DNA of 64,000 nt from Mesorhizobium sp. (GTDB lineage Bacteria; Pseudomonadota; Alphaproteobacteria; Rhizobiales; Rhizobiaceae): contig SAQE01000007.1 of NCBI GenBank assembly GCA_004020545.1, forward strand, positions 62,001 to 126,000, written 5' to 3'. Shown here piece after piece: positions 37,235-46,684 of this stretch; within the stretch, counting starts at the first letter, position 1; each line of letters starts with the position of its first letter. Position numbers and translations under genes: made by a program. The notes under the pieces were generated by a model. That model saw only the letters and a list, made by a program, of their open reading frames with translations. It searched no databases and was not told the DNA's origin.

Positions 37235-37510
37235 TCAGCTGTGATGGCCCAAGGCGAAGAGCCGGGCGCAGAACTGAGCATGCGGCTTGCTCATGGCGGC
37301 GTCGTTGCATTCTTTCATCATTGAAGCCTGCATGGCCTTCGGCGTGGCTTTCCACGCCGTCTCGAAATCGGCACTCGACTTCATCGTCTTCATGCCGGAA
37401 TCGGTGAAGAAAGGCTGCATGTTGGACGGTTCGTCGAGGACTCCGGCGAACGCGACCCCGCCAATAACCGAAAGGGCAAATGCGCCAAAGCAGATAGTTT
37501 TGATATTCAT
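37235..37510 (-). CDS. Small secreted protein, paralogue 1
   Basis: A 91-residue protein read from MNIKTICFGAFALSVIGGVAFAGV, a signal peptide. The mature part is QPFFTDSGMKTMKSSADFETAWKATPKAMQASMMKECNDAAMSKPHAQFCARLFALG. It is similar along its length to the gene at 37701: both share FxTDxxMKTMK, an AW-x-A helix, and CND-AMSKPHAQFCA with two Cys that probably form a disulfide. No family function is known to me. The start is placed at the signal peptide, not at an upstream in-frame ATG. Confidence 0.75.
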   Translation of the reverse strand: MNIKTICFGAFALSVIGGVAFAGVLDEPSNMQPFFTDSGMKTMKSSADFETAWKATPKAMQASMMKECNDAAMSKPHAQFCARLFALGHHS

Positions 37511-37700
37511 GATGAGGACCTTCTCTGGAGTTGTGCAATCGTCTCTGTGACGAGTGCGCCGATGACCGGCAGCATTTTGGAACTCTATTTTTCCATCTTG
37601 CCGAGATAGACTTTGCTTCACCTGTTGCTAAACTCGCCAATGCCGTCTGCGAATGGAGTTTATGCCGGCTCTGCATTCCAATGGTGCTCGGCGAGCACCA

Positions 37701-37979
37701 CTAATTGGCTCCGCCCAACGCAAGCACGTTGGCGCAGAATTGGGCGTGGGGCTTACTCATCGCCGGGTCGTTGCACGCCTTCGTCATCTTGACCCGGTCA
37801 TGCTTTGACAGAGCGAACCAAGCCTTCGTGAACCCAGTCATTGGTTTCATCGTCTTCATGGTGGCGTCCGTATAGAACGTCGGCAATGCGGCGAGATCAC
37901 TGAACGGGTCGGCTGACGCTGGGCTCGCACCAAGACTAATTGCAAGCGCAGCCGCACAGGCGAGTGGTCTTCTCATCAT
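37701..37979 (-). CDS. Small secreted protein, paralogue 2
   Basis: A 92-residue protein: signal peptide MMRRPLACAAALAISLGASPASA, then FYTDATMKTMKPMTGFTKAWFALSKHDRVKMTKACNDPAMSKPHAQFCANVLALGGAN. It shares with its neighbour the MKTMK, K-x-CND-AMSKPHAQFC block. The two lie about 190 bp apart on the same strand, so they look like a tandem duplication with diverged flanks. Predicted periplasmic; function unknown. Confidence 0.75.
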   Translation of the reverse strand: MMRRPLACAAALAISLGASPASADPFSDLAALPTFYTDATMKTMKPMTGFTKAWFALSKHDRVKMTKACNDPAMSKPHAQFCANVLALGGAN

Positions 37980-38195
37980 TCACCTCCGGTTCCAGGCGCG
38001 GTTCTGGCAACGGTGCCAGAGTTGGTGACACGCATCGCCTTGCCTGATCGGAATGAAGAGTGCGGCGCGCGAAGACCGGCAGCCAATGCAATCTGCCTAT
38101 GGACTTCATGCCACCTTGGCATTTCGGCTGAACAAGAAGATGCGGCAGTCTCTCTCCAGTCGTCATGTTGACGATCTTGGGACGGAGACCAAACC

Positions 38196-39053
38196 ATGCT
38201 TGCTCAGTCCGCAATGCAAACAGACCAGACCACCATCTCAGTGGCGGATCTTGGTGTGGAAGACCGGACGTTCGACATTGTGCTGGCAAACGACGCACAT
38301 GGCGCTTTCGTCTGGGGCGTGCTCGATCGCCTGCTGGATGAGCCGGGCTGCAGCTTCAATGGCGTTACCGCGTCGGGCTTTGCAGCGATGGAGGCGGCGG
38401 TCCTTGCCTACGGGCTGAGCGCCGGCGGCAGGCGCGGCGCGCGGACGGCACTCGCCAATTTCTGGCGGCGCGTCAGCCACGCCTCGGTCTTTGCCGATGA
38501 CAGAGCCGGCCTGCTTCGATCTATCCTGGAACAGTCAATCGACCTTAGGCAAATCCGTGACGAAGGCTGCCCGGTGAAACTGGGCGTGTTGGTCGTCAAC
38601 GCGCGCACGGATGCGGTGAAGCTATTCACAAGCGACCAGTTGTCGATCGACGCGATCGTCGCAGCAGCCACGATCCCCTTCCTCTCGCTGCCTGTCGAGA
38701 TCGAGGGCGATACCTATTGGGGTGACGGCGACGTCTTGCAGTCGCCGCCTGTCCTATCAACTGACGCTCGCCATCGCCTGATTATCACCGGCAGGCCTTC
38801 CGTCTTCACCACACCGTGTCCGGAGCGCAGCACCGCCGCCAGTCATTGCTTGACCAAATGCGCGCCGGTTCACGCCATATTCGACAGTCGATACCGTGCC
38901 GGAGCTCCGCTGCTCCTGCGGCCCTGGACCGACTGGGGCGAACTGACCGACATGCGCGACAGGGGACGGCAGCGTGCAGCAGACTGGCTTGCCGCTGATC
39001 CTCTGCGCGCTGGTGAAAGCCCGGCCGCAGCCTGCGAAAGACGATACATCTAG
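38196..39053 (+). CDS. Degenerate patatin-like protein
   Basis: A 285-residue protein patterned on patatin but with altered motifs. The oxyanion loop is [21 protein letters not shown] instead of GGGxxG. The nucleophile elbow is [19 protein letters not shown], where a Ser remains but the GxSxG form is lost. The Asp region is [13 protein letters not shown] instead of DGG. Similar proteins with HGAFxWGVLD are known as a patatin subgroup, so activity is not excluded, but a non-catalytic or altered role is possible. It is rightward, directly upstream of the bufferin operon. Confidence 0.7.
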   Translation: MLAQSAMQTDQTTISVADLGVEDRTFDIVLANDAHGAFVWGVLDRLLDEPGCSFNGVTASGFAAMEAAVLAYGLSAGGRRGARTALANFWRRVSHASVFADDRAGLLRSILEQSIDLRQIRDEGCPVKLGVLVVNARTDAVKLFTSDQLSIDAIVAAATIPFLSLPVEIEGDTYWGDGDVLQSPPVLSTDARHRLIITGRPSVFTTPCPERSTAASHCLTKCAPVHAIFDSRYRAGAPLLLRPWTDWGELTDMRDRGRQRAADWLAADPLRAGESPAAACERRYI

Positions 39054-39285
39054 GCGCCTCGCTCCCCGCCTAGCCGCGCCTGCTTCGCATACTCCCGAAT
39101 GCAGGCGCCAGGCCCTCCGGTGCCCGGCCGGAGGGCCTTTCCGCGCCGCGCTCCAGAACATAGTGGCCGCGTATCAATTCCATGCCGAGACAGCATTTCA
39201 GCTCGGCACGCTGATCGGACAGACTGATTTGCAGACGGGCCCAAGGCCGGTCTTTCTCTCGAAACGCCAACCAGGAGACAAGCCT

Positions 39286-39555
39286 GTGATCAACACCAAA
39301 ACCCTCATCGGATCGGCCCTCGCGGCCGCCACTTCGCTTGCCGCGACAGCGGCCTACAGCGGTCCTGCCGCCAAGCCCAGCTTCGCCTTCGAGAAGTGCT
39401 ACGGCGTGGTCAAGGCGGGCCAGAACGACTGCCAGACCGCGACGCATTCCTGCGCCGGCACCGCAACCGCCGACAACCAGCCGGATTCCTGGCTCTACGT
39501 GCCCGCCGGCAGCTGCGCCAAGATCGCGGGCGGCAGCGACAAGCCGAAAGCCTGA
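39286..39555 (+). CDS. bufA1: BufA1-type bufferin precursor (DUF2282)
   Basis: An 89-residue protein with GTG start behind an AGGAGA ribosome site. Signal peptide [23 protein letters not shown] precedes a mature part with four Cys in the bufferin pattern: [22 protein letters not shown] and [10 protein letters not shown]. Bufferins (DUF2282) are ribosomally made copper-binding peptides whose Cys are modified by BufB/BufC and which protect the periplasm from copper. The gene order bufA1-bufB-bufC-DoxX here is the known one. Modification itself cannot be read from sequence. Confidence 0.9.
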   Translation: MINTKTLIGSALAAATSLAATAAYSGPAAKPSFAFEKCYGVVKAGQNDCQTATHSCAGTATADNQPDSWLYVPAGSCAKIAGGSDKPKA

Positions 39556-39599
39556 GCAAATCCCGACTTCGAGCCAACCCTCTAGAATGGAGCAGACCG

Positions 39600-40625
39600 A
39601 TGTCCCGTGCGTTTCATCCCCTCGCGATCCCCACATCGGCGGGCATCGGTCTTCGCTCGCCGCACATCAGCGAAATGCTGACGCGACGGCCTTCCGCCGG
39701 CTGGCTAGAGGTTCATGCCGAGAATTACATGGGAGACGGCGTCGGCGTCGAGGCGCTGGAAAGGCTGCGCGAGACCTATCCGCTGTCAGTGCATGGCGTC
39801 GGCCTGTCGCTGGGCAGTGCGCGAGGCTTGGACCGCGACCATCTGGAAAGGCTGCGCAAGGTCTGCGAGCGCTTCCAGCCCGATCTGGTCTCCGAGCATC
39901 TCGCCTGGAGCGTTGCCGACGGCGCCTACCTCAACGATCTGCTGCCGCTGCGCTATGACGAAGAGGCGCTCGCGATCGTGGCGCGCAACGTCGAAACCGT
40001 CCAGGAAACGCTGAAGCGGCAGGTGCTGATCGAAAATCTGTCTGCCTATGTCGCCTTTGCGGATTCCTCGATGAACGAGGCCGAGTTCCTGGCCGAGCTC
40101 GTGACGCGGACCGGCTGCGGGCTGCTGCTCGACGTCAACAACGTCCAGGTCTCGGCGCACAATTTGCAATATGACGCCAAGGCCTTCATCGACGCGCTGC
40201 CTGAGCAGGCTATCGGCGAAATCCATCTCGCCGGCCATGCGACCAACCAGGTCGGAACCGATACCGTGCTGATCGACGACCATGGCTCGCGGGTTCCACC
40301 GGTCGTTTGGGCTCTCTATGAGCACGCCATAACGCGCCTCGGGCCGCGACCCACTCTGATCGAATGGGATACCGAAGTTCCGGTTCTCGACGTGCTGCTT
40401 GGCGAAGCGATGTGGGCCGACATGCTTACCGCTTCGATCATGTTCGGCCGCAAGCAGGCTGCGAGACAGGCTGCGGCAATCAAGCCCCGGCCCGCGTCCC
40501 CTACCCCCTTTGAAGGCGTGAGGACCAGCATGCCAGTGCTTGCAGCATTTGCTGCTGCCAAGGCCGGACCTGTGATGGCGAACGCTTTAACGCCAATGGA
40601 GGGAAGATACGATGTTGCCGCTTGA
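39600..40625 (+). CDS. bufB: BufB, DUF692 multinuclear iron enzyme for bufferin maturation
   Basis: A 341-residue MbnB-like TIM barrel. IGLRSPHISEMLTRRPSAGWLEVHAENYMGDG opens the fold, and metal ligands are supplied by SVHGVGLSLG, LVSEHLAWS, LIENLSAY, LLLDVNNVQVSAHN and IGEIHLAGHA. The DUF692 family uses a diiron/triiron site to oxidise Cys residues of a peptide substrate. It starts 44 bp after bufA1 and its end overlaps bufC by 14 bp. An extra C-terminal tail (about 45 residues, after the MFGRK segment) is poorly conserved. Confidence 0.92.
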   Translation: MSRAFHPLAIPTSAGIGLRSPHISEMLTRRPSAGWLEVHAENYMGDGVGVEALERLRETYPLSVHGVGLSLGSARGLDRDHLERLRKVCERFQPDLVSEHLAWSVADGAYLNDLLPLRYDEEALAIVARNVETVQETLKRQVLIENLSAYVAFADSSMNEAEFLAELVTRTGCGLLLDVNNVQVSAHNLQYDAKAFIDALPEQAIGEIHLAGHATNQVGTDTVLIDDHGSRVPPVVWALYEHAITRLGPRPTLIEWDTEVPVLDVLLGEAMWADMLTASIMFGRKQAARQAAAIKPRPASPTPFEGVRTSMPVLAAFAAAKAGPVMANALTPMEGRYDVAA

Positions 40626-41394
40626 ACACCTGCAGACCACCATGGCGCGCTCGGTGCTTGCCATCGAACCAATGGTCTCCGCGAAAATGCTGACCGCCGG
40701 CAAGGCCGATCCATTGGCCCGCCTGCGCATCTACCAGAACAACACGCGCAGTTCGCTCACCGCAGTGCTGATGGCTGTCTTCCCGATCACCGTTCGCCTG
40801 GTGGACGAACGGTTCTTCCGTCATGTGGCGAGCGAGTTCATTCGACGTCATCCGCCGGTTGAATCGCGACTTGCGCGCTATGGCGCCGGCTTCCCGCGTT
40901 TCCTCAAGACGATCGACACACTGTCCGATATGCCGATCGTCGCCGAAACGGCGCGGCTCGAATGGGCCATCGCCGAGGCGCTCGATACGGCTTCGCTGCC
41001 AGCCCGCAGCCTCGCAGAATACGACAACACCGACCTCGGGCTCTCGCCGGATATCCTGCTCCAGCCCTCACTGCGCCTGATTGTCTCGCACTGGTCGATC
41101 CTATCGGTATGGATGGCGCATCAACAGGAGACGGTCGACGAAAACGTCACCTGGATGAGGCGCCCCGAACGCGTGGCGTTGTGGCGATCGGGGAACTACG
41201 TACGGCTTTTTCTGCTCGACCGCGCGAGCTTCGCCTTCTGGCATTCGCTGAAGCACGGTTTGGGCCTCGAGCATGCCACCGGCCGTGCCTTGGCGCTCGA
41301 CCCGGCCTTCGACCTGGTTTCAGCCCTTGTGCGACTGTTCCGCGACAGGCTCGTCACCGACGTGCGGGTCGCCGCGAATTCCCCCTCAAACTGA
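40612..41394 (+). CDS. bufC: BufC-type DNA-binding-domain protein (DUF2063)
   Basis: A 260-residue protein: N-terminal DUF2063 domain with LARLRIYQNNTRSSLTAVLMAVFPITVRLVDERFFRHVASEFIRRHPP, then YGAGFPRFL, and a C-terminal domain ending LVSALVRLFRDRLVTDV. The RLRIYxxN-x4-L segment and FxxxAxxFxxxxPP are hallmarks of the family. Despite the annotation as DNA-binding, it acts as the partner of the DUF692 enzyme that recognises the bufferin leader. It overlaps bufB. Confidence 0.88.
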   Translation: MLPLEHLQTTMARSVLAIEPMVSAKMLTAGKADPLARLRIYQNNTRSSLTAVLMAVFPITVRLVDERFFRHVASEFIRRHPPVESRLARYGAGFPRFLKTIDTLSDMPIVAETARLEWAIAEALDTASLPARSLAEYDNTDLGLSPDILLQPSLRLIVSHWSILSVWMAHQQETVDENVTWMRRPERVALWRSGNYVRLFLLDRASFAFWHSLKHGLGLEHATGRALALDPAFDLVSALVRLFRDRLVTDVRVAANSPSN

Positions 41395-41405
41395 CGGAGA
41401 CGGTC

Positions 41406-41882
41406 ATGACCGCAATATCGGAACAATCCTCGTCCAGCCCGGCCGGCTTTGTCGGCCTCTACAAGCGTATCATCAAGCTGCCCGAACACATTCCATTCTC
41501 GTTGGTTCAGCTCGCTGCTCGTGTGGCGGTGGCCCATGTCTTCTGGCAATCGGCGCAGAGCAAGCTGGCATCCTGGCCGGTGACGCTGCAGCTGTTCGCC
41601 AACGAATACAATCTGCCCTTCATTGACCCGTCGATCGCGGCGCCATTGGCGACCGCCGCCGAACTCACGGGCTCGGTTCTGATCTTCTTCGGGCTGTTCT
41701 CGAGGCTTGCTGCACTGATGCTGCTCGGCGTCGTTTCAGTCATCCAGATTTTCGTCTACCCGCAGAACTGGGCTGAGCACCTGCTCTGGTCTTCGCTGCT
41801 GTTGCTCATGCTGACACGCGGTGCCGGCATGGTCTCGCTCGACTACGTCGCCGCGCGGGTCCTTTCGACATCCAGAAAATGA
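41406..41882 (+). CDS. DoxX family membrane protein
   Basis: A 158-residue protein with four membrane segments (LVQLAARVAVAHVFWQSAQSKL, PLATAAELTGSVLIFFGLFSRL, AALMLLGVVSVIQIFVYP and WSSLLLLMLTRGAGMVSLDY). This is the DoxX/DUF417 pattern, with AELxGSxLIxxGxxSR and a conserved D at the end. DoxX proteins commonly close bufferin operons; their role there may concern electron transfer or membrane redox state, which is not proven. It begins 11 bp after bufC. Confidence 0.87.
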   Translation: MTAISEQSSSSPAGFVGLYKRIIKLPEHIPFSLVQLAARVAVAHVFWQSAQSKLASWPVTLQLFANEYNLPFIDPSIAAPLATAAELTGSVLIFFGLFSRLAALMLLGVVSVIQIFVYPQNWAEHLLWSSLLLLMLTRGAGMVSLDYVAARVLSTSRK

Positions 41883-41908
41883 ATATCGAAACCGAGTGAC
41901 AAAGCACG

Positions 41909-42616
41909 GTGCGCATCTTCATCGTTCATGCACACCCCGAGCCCAAGAGTTTCAACGGTGCCCTCACCCGCACAGCACAAGAAGCTCTGTCCACTTCGGG
42001 GCACGAAGTGGTTGTCTCCGATCTCTACGCCATGGGGTTCAACCCGGTATCGAACCGCCGCAACTTCACAACCACACTCGACGTGAATTTCTACCGTCAG
42101 CAGGCCGAGGAAGCGAATGCGGCTGTCCACGACGGATTTGCTCCAGACATCCAGGCGGAGATGGACAAGCTCTTCTGGTGCGACGTCTTGATCCTACAGT
42201 TTCCGCTCTGGTGGTTCGGGCTGCCGGCGATCCTCAAGGGCTGGGTCGACCGAGTGTTCGCATCGGGTGGCCGCATCTATGGCGGCGGCAAATGGTATGA
42301 CCGCGGCGTCTTCGCAGGGAAGCGCGCGATGTGTTCCGTGACGATCGGCGGACCGCCGCCGATCTATTCCAGCCGCGGCCTGAACGGCCCAACCGCCGAG
42401 ATCCTGTTCCCAATCAACCACGGCATGCTCTACTTTGTCGGCTTCACGGTGATCGAGCCATTCCTGGTGCACGCACCAGCCCGCATCGGCGACGATGAGC
42501 GCCAGATGTACCTCGATCGCTACCGTGAACGCGTCCTCAGCCTCGCGCACGCTCCGACGATCGCGTATCCGAAGCTCGCGGAGTTCGACGATATGCATGT
42601 TTTGAAGTCGACGTGA
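41909..42616 (+). CDS. Flavodoxin-fold NAD(P)H dehydrogenase (quinone)
   Basis: A 235-residue protein: MRIFIVHAHPEPKSFNGALTRTAQEAL is the FMN/FAD phosphate loop region of NQO1-like enzymes, followed by LILQFPLWWFGLPAILKGWVDRVF and GGRIYGGGKWYDRGVFAGKRAMCSVTIGGP, the hallmarks of flavodoxin_2. These enzymes perform two-electron quinone reduction and protect against quinone stress. GTG start, 26 bp after DoxX, so it is probably the last gene of the bufferin operon. Confidence 0.9.
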   Translation: MRIFIVHAHPEPKSFNGALTRTAQEALSTSGHEVVVSDLYAMGFNPVSNRRNFTTTLDVNFYRQQAEEANAAVHDGFAPDIQAEMDKLFWCDVLILQFPLWWFGLPAILKGWVDRVFASGGRIYGGGKWYDRGVFAGKRAMCSVTIGGPPPIYSSRGLNGPTAEILFPINHGMLYFVGFTVIEPFLVHAPARIGDDERQMYLDRYRERVLSLAHAPTIAYPKLAEFDDMHVLKST

Positions 42617-42693
42617 AAAGGCTCTGTCCAGTTCACCAAGCAGAGCGCCGCACGCCGGCCGCAGGTCCTGGCGGCAATTTCAATGGGATAGGC

Positions 42694-42768
<75 letters not shown>

Positions 42769-42990
42769 CTGCGATGGCGGCGCTTCTGCCATAACGAACC
42801 GGCAAGCGCAAGGCCAAGAAAACCTTAAAACGACGCATGTCGCTGTCCCAAAACCGCTGCGATTTTGGGTGATATGTATTGACTGCCGCAACTGTGAAAG
42901 CCGCTTCCAAGCGGCTTTCACGACATGGCGGCGCCACAATGTTAACTATGCCTGAAGCACAGCCGGCTATCCGCCGGCGGGGACGGACCC

Positions 42991-43167
42991 ATGAACGACA
43001 AGGCAAATCCAGCGAAAAAGGGCGACGGCGAGCGCAAGGACCGGCTCGCCGAAGCGTTGCGCGCCAACCTGCAGAAACGCAAGGCACAAGCGCGTTCCCG
43101 ACGCGCCGGCGATGCCGACGAGCGGCCGGAAGGCTTGCCAACTGCTGGAAAAATGCAAAAAAAGTAA
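42991..43167 (+). CDS. Small basic conserved protein upstream of murA
   Basis: A 58-residue protein reading MNDKANPAKKGDGERKDRLA and then ALRANLQKRKAQARSRR, ending in a Lys-rich tail. The first half is charged and helical (EALRANLQKRKAQ), and the middle RRAGDADERPEG is a recurring motif of short proteins encoded just ahead of murA in Hyphomicrobiales. It is too short to be detected by many callers. Function unknown; a nucleic-acid-binding role is possible from its charge. Confidence 0.7.
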   Translation: MNDKANPAKKGDGERKDRLAEALRANLQKRKAQARSRRAGDADERPEGLPTAGKMQKK

Positions 43168-43309
43168 CCCAAATCAGCCACACTGGCCGACCACACTTGG
43201 TCCACAGCTGGGGAAATCCTATTTCTTGAACCAAGCCGGCCAATAGTCTAGAGCCGGACATACTCAACGATTGAAAGCGGCCCGTCCGGGCCGAGGGGAC
43301 ATTTCTCTC

Positions 43310-44602
43310 ATGGATCGCATCAGAATTGTCGGCGGCAATAAGCTTGCCGGTACCATTCCGATCTCGGGCGCCAAGAACGCGGCACTGCCGCTGATGATCG
43401 CCTCGCTGCTCACCGACGACACGCTGACGCTGGAGAACGTGCCGCATCTGGCCGATGTCGAGCAGCTGATCCGCATCCTCGGCAACCATGGCGTCGACTA
43501 TTCCGTCAACGGCCGGCGCGAGAGCCAGCAGAAAGGCTATTCGCGCACCATCAATTTCTCCGCCCGCAACATCGTCGACACCACCGCGCCCTACGAGCTG
43601 GTGTCCAAGATGCGCGCCTCCTTCTGGGTCATCGGCCCGCTGCTTGCCCGCATGGGCGAGGCCAAGGTTTCGCTGCCAGGCGGCTGCGCCATCGGCACGC
43701 GTCCGGTCGACCTGTTCCTCGAGGGCCTGCAGGCGCTGGACGCCGAGCTCGACGTCGACAACGGCTACGTCATCGCCAAGACGAAGAACGGCCGTCTCCA
43801 CGGCAATCGCTACGTGTTCCCGAAAGTGTCGGTCGGCGCCACGCATGTGCTGATGATGGCGGCCTCGCTCGCCAAGGGCGAGACGGTGCTCGAAAACGCC
43901 GCGCGCGAGCCGGAGATCGTCAACCTCGCCGAATGCCTGATCGCCATGGGCGCCAAGATCCATGGCGCCGGCACCTCCACCATCACCATCGACGGCGTCG
44001 AGGCGCTGTCCGGGGCGCGCATCCGCGTCATCCCCGACCGCATCGAAACCGGCACCTATGCCATGGCGGTGGCGATGACCGGTGGCGACGTGATGCTGGA
44101 AGGCGCGCGGCCCGACCTGTTGCAGACAGCGCTCGACGTTCTTGTCGAGACCGGTGCCGAGATCACGCCCACCAACGAGGGTATCCGCGTCAAGCGCAAC
44201 GGCGCCGGCGTCGCGCCGGTCGACGTGACGACGGCGCCCTTCCCGGCCTTCCCGACCGACCTGCAGGCGCAGTTCATGGGCCTGATGACGATGGCCAAGG
44301 GCAAGTCGCGCATCACCGAGACGATCTTCGAGAACCGCTTCATGCATGTGCAGGAGCTTGCCCGCCTTGGCGCCCACATCACGCTCTCCGGCCAGACGGC
44401 GATCGTCGACGGCGTCGCCAGGCTCAAGGGCGCGCCGGTCATGGCGACCGACCTGCGCGCCTCGGTTTCGCTGGTGATTGCCGGCCTTGCCGCCGAAGGC
44501 GAGACCACCGTCAACCGCGTCTACCACCTCGACCGCGGCTTCGAGCGGCTGGAGGAGAAGCTTTCCGGCTGCGGCGCGGTGATCGAGCGGATTTCGGGCT
44601 GA
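43310..44602 (+). CDS. murA: UDP-N-acetylglucosamine 1-carboxyvinyltransferase
   Basis: A 430-residue protein, normal for MurA. It starts [29 protein letters not shown] with the conserved Lys-Asn substrate pair. The catalytic loop is [15 protein letters not shown] with the phosphoenolpyruvate-binding (fosfomycin-target) Cys. It ends [23 protein letters not shown]. It catalyses the first committed step of peptidoglycan synthesis in the cytoplasm. The ATG at 43310 fits the family start; an upstream frame extends 13 more codons without support. Confidence 0.97.
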   Translation: MDRIRIVGGNKLAGTIPISGAKNAALPLMIASLLTDDTLTLENVPHLADVEQLIRILGNHGVDYSVNGRRESQQKGYSRTINFSARNIVDTTAPYELVSKMRASFWVIGPLLARMGEAKVSLPGGCAIGTRPVDLFLEGLQALDAELDVDNGYVIAKTKNGRLHGNRYVFPKVSVGATHVLMMAASLAKGETVLENAAREPEIVNLAECLIAMGAKIHGAGTSTITIDGVEALSGARIRVIPDRIETGTYAMAVAMTGGDVMLEGARPDLLQTALDVLVETGAEITPTNEGIRVKRNGAGVAPVDVTTAPFPAFPTDLQAQFMGLMTMAKGKSRITETIFENRFMHVQELARLGAHITLSGQTAIVDGVARLKGAPVMATDLRASVSLVIAGLAAEGETTVNRVYHLDRGFERLEEKLSGCGAVIERISG

Positions 44603-44664
44603 CGCGCACGAAGCGGGTGCTCGAGATAAAATAAGCCTCTCGCGCGTTGGAGCGGCCAATTTTT

Positions 44665-44855
44665 GAAGCCGGCGCCGCCCCTCATCTGCCTGCCGGCATC
44701 TTCTCCCCGTCAACGGGGAGAAGGGGCTGTCCACAGCCTTGGCGCCTTTCCTGCCACGTTCGCGATTGGCGAAAACCCTGACGAAGGCGTTCCTTCTCCC
44801 CGTTACTACACGGGGAGAAGTGCCCGGCAGGGCGATGAGGGGCAGCGCCGGCTTC
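44665..44855. repeat. RIME/MITE-like inverted-repeat element
   Basis: This 191-bp intergenic element has imperfect terminal inverted repeats: GAAGCCGGCGCCGCCCCTCAT at the left matches the complement of the right end ATGAGGGGCAGCGCCGGCTTC. Each arm carries an inner CTTCTCCCCGT...ACGGGGAGAAG hairpin. No coding capacity. Such mosaic palindromic elements are dispersed through rhizobial genomes. Confidence 0.8.
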
Positions 44856-44949
44856 TCGTGATTGCCTTAGACAGGATCCGTGCCGAGGTTGCACGGACCG
44901 GAAAGACCGCCTAACAGAAGGCTGAAACCAACCTAGGTGCGCATTCCGC

Positions 44950-45384
44950 ATGGCCGCTCTCAAGCTCATCGCGCTCGACGACCAGGACCTGAGCATCGTC
45001 TCGGCCCATGTCCAGGACGCCGTGATGAAGGTCTCAGACCTCGAATATCTGCCGGCGGCCAAGCGCTTCGTGCTGACCATGAACCGCTTCGTCTGGGAGG
45101 CGAAATCGGGCCTCTTCCGCCAGCACAACGAGCGGCGGCAGAGCGTTCTGCATTTCGACCGCGTGCTCGGCGCCAAGACCAGCGGCATTCAACGCGGCAA
45201 GCCGGCCGAGGTGCTTTCGCTGCTGGCGATCAGCTTCGTTGCGATCAGTAAGCCGGCCGGCATCATCGAGCTGGTGTTTTCGGGAGGCGGCACGATCATG
45301 CTCGACGTCGAATGCATCGAGGCGCGGCTCGCCGATGTCGGCGGCTCCTGGGAAGCCGCCTCGCGACCCATGCACAGGGGCTAG
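44950..45384 (+). CDS. DUF2948 family protein
   Basis: A 144-residue protein, LKLIALDDQDLSIVSAHVQDAVMKVSDLEYLPAAKRFVLTMNRFVWE, the complete DUF2948 pattern, with IQRGKPAEVLSLLAISF and GGGTIMLDVECIEARLADVG following. The family is found in Alphaproteobacteria directly before hisD; its function is unknown. It lies 5 bp upstream of hisD, so the two are co-transcribed. Confidence 0.92.
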   Translation: MAALKLIALDDQDLSIVSAHVQDAVMKVSDLEYLPAAKRFVLTMNRFVWEAKSGLFRQHNERRQSVLHFDRVLGAKTSGIQRGKPAEVLSLLAISFVAISKPAGIIELVFSGGGTIMLDVECIEARLADVGGSWEAASRPMHRG

Positions 45385-45389
45385 GCGCC

Positions 45390-46682
45390 ATGGCCATAAC
45401 GCTCAACCAGCAGGACGCCGATTTCGACCAACGTTTCACCGCCTTTCTTTCGACCAAGCGCGAAGTGTCGGCCGATGTCGAGGCGGTGGTGCGCGACATC
45501 ATCGCGCGGGTGCGCGCCGAGGGCGACAAGGCTCTCATCGACTACACGCTGAAATTCGACAAGGCCGATCTCGGCAAGCTTGGCATCGCCGTTTCGAAGG
45601 ACGATATCGCCAAGGCCTATGCTGCGGCCGACCCGGCCACCGTCGAGGCGCTCAAATTCGCGCGCGACCGCATCCGCTCCCATCACGAGCGGCAGAAGCC
45701 GAAGGACGACCGCTACACGGACGCCGCCGGCGTCGAGCTCGGCTCGCGCTGGACTGCGATCGAAGCCGTCGGCCTCTATGTGCCGGGCGGCACGGCGAGC
45801 TACCCAAGTTCGGTGCTGATGAATGCCGTGCCGGCGAAAGTCGCCGGCGTCGAGCGCATCGTGATCGTGGTGCCGGCCCCGGGCGGCGTCATCAATCCGC
45901 TGGTTCTGGTGGCGGCCGACCTCGCCGGCGTGTCGGAGATCTACCGCGTCGGCGGCGCTCAAGCCGTCGCCGCGCTCGCCTACGGCACCGAGACGATCAA
46001 GCCGGTCGCCAAGATCGTCGGGCCGGGCAACGCCTATGTCGCGGCGGCCAAGCGCCAGGTGTTCGGCACCGTCGGCATCGACATGATCGCCGGGCCGTCG
46101 GAAGTGCTGGTCGTGGCCGACGCCGAAAACGATCCGGACTGGATCGCTGCCGACCTTCTCGCCCAGGCAGAGCATGACGCATCGGCGCAGTCGATCCTGA
46201 TCACCGGCAGCCCCGAGCTCGGCAAGGCGGTGGAACAAGCGGTCGAGCGCCAGCTCAAGACCCTGCCGCGCGCCGAGACGGCCGCCGCGAGCTGGCGCGA
46301 TTTTGGCGCCGTGATCCTGGTGCCGAGCATCGAAGCCTCGCTGCCGCTGGTCGACCGGATCGCGGCCGAGCATGTCGAGCTCGCCTTCGACGACGCCGAA
46401 AGCTTTCTCGCCAGAATGCGCAATGCCGGCGCCGTGTTTGTCGGCCGCCACACGCCGGAAGTCATCGGCGACTATGTGGGCGGCTCCAACCACGTGCTGC
46501 CGACGGCGCGCTCGGCGCGCTTCTCCTCGGGCCTGTCCGTGCTTGATTTCGTCAAGCGCACGTCGATCCTGAAGCTCGGGCCGGAACAGCTCAAGGCATT
46601 GGCGCCGGCGGCGATCGCGCTCGCCAGGGCGGAAGGGCTCGACGCGCACGCACGCTCCGTGGCGATCCGGCTGAACATGTAG
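45390..46682 (+). CDS. hisD: Histidinol dehydrogenase
   Basis: A 430-residue protein. [36 protein letters not shown] is the NAD-binding start of HisD, with [44 protein letters not shown] and [27 protein letters not shown] following. The [10 protein letters not shown] and NHVLPT segments carry the zinc ligands and catalytic Glu/His residues. It performs the last two oxidation steps of histidine biosynthesis (histidinol to histidine). Start ATG at 45390. Confidence 0.97.
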   Translation: MAITLNQQDADFDQRFTAFLSTKREVSADVEAVVRDIIARVRAEGDKALIDYTLKFDKADLGKLGIAVSKDDIAKAYAAADPATVEALKFARDRIRSHHERQKPKDDRYTDAAGVELGSRWTAIEAVGLYVPGGTASYPSSVLMNAVPAKVAGVERIVIVVPAPGGVINPLVLVAADLAGVSEIYRVGGAQAVAALAYGTETIKPVAKIVGPGNAYVAAAKRQVFGTVGIDMIAGPSEVLVVADAENDPDWIAADLLAQAEHDASAQSILITGSPELGKAVEQAVERQLKTLPRAETAAASWRDFGAVILVPSIEASLPLVDRIAAEHVELAFDDAESFLARMRNAGAVFVGRHTPEVIGDYVGGSNHVLPTARSARFSSGLSVLDFVKRTSILKLGPEQLKALAPAAIALARAEGLDAHARSVAIRLNM

Positions 46683-46684
46683 CA

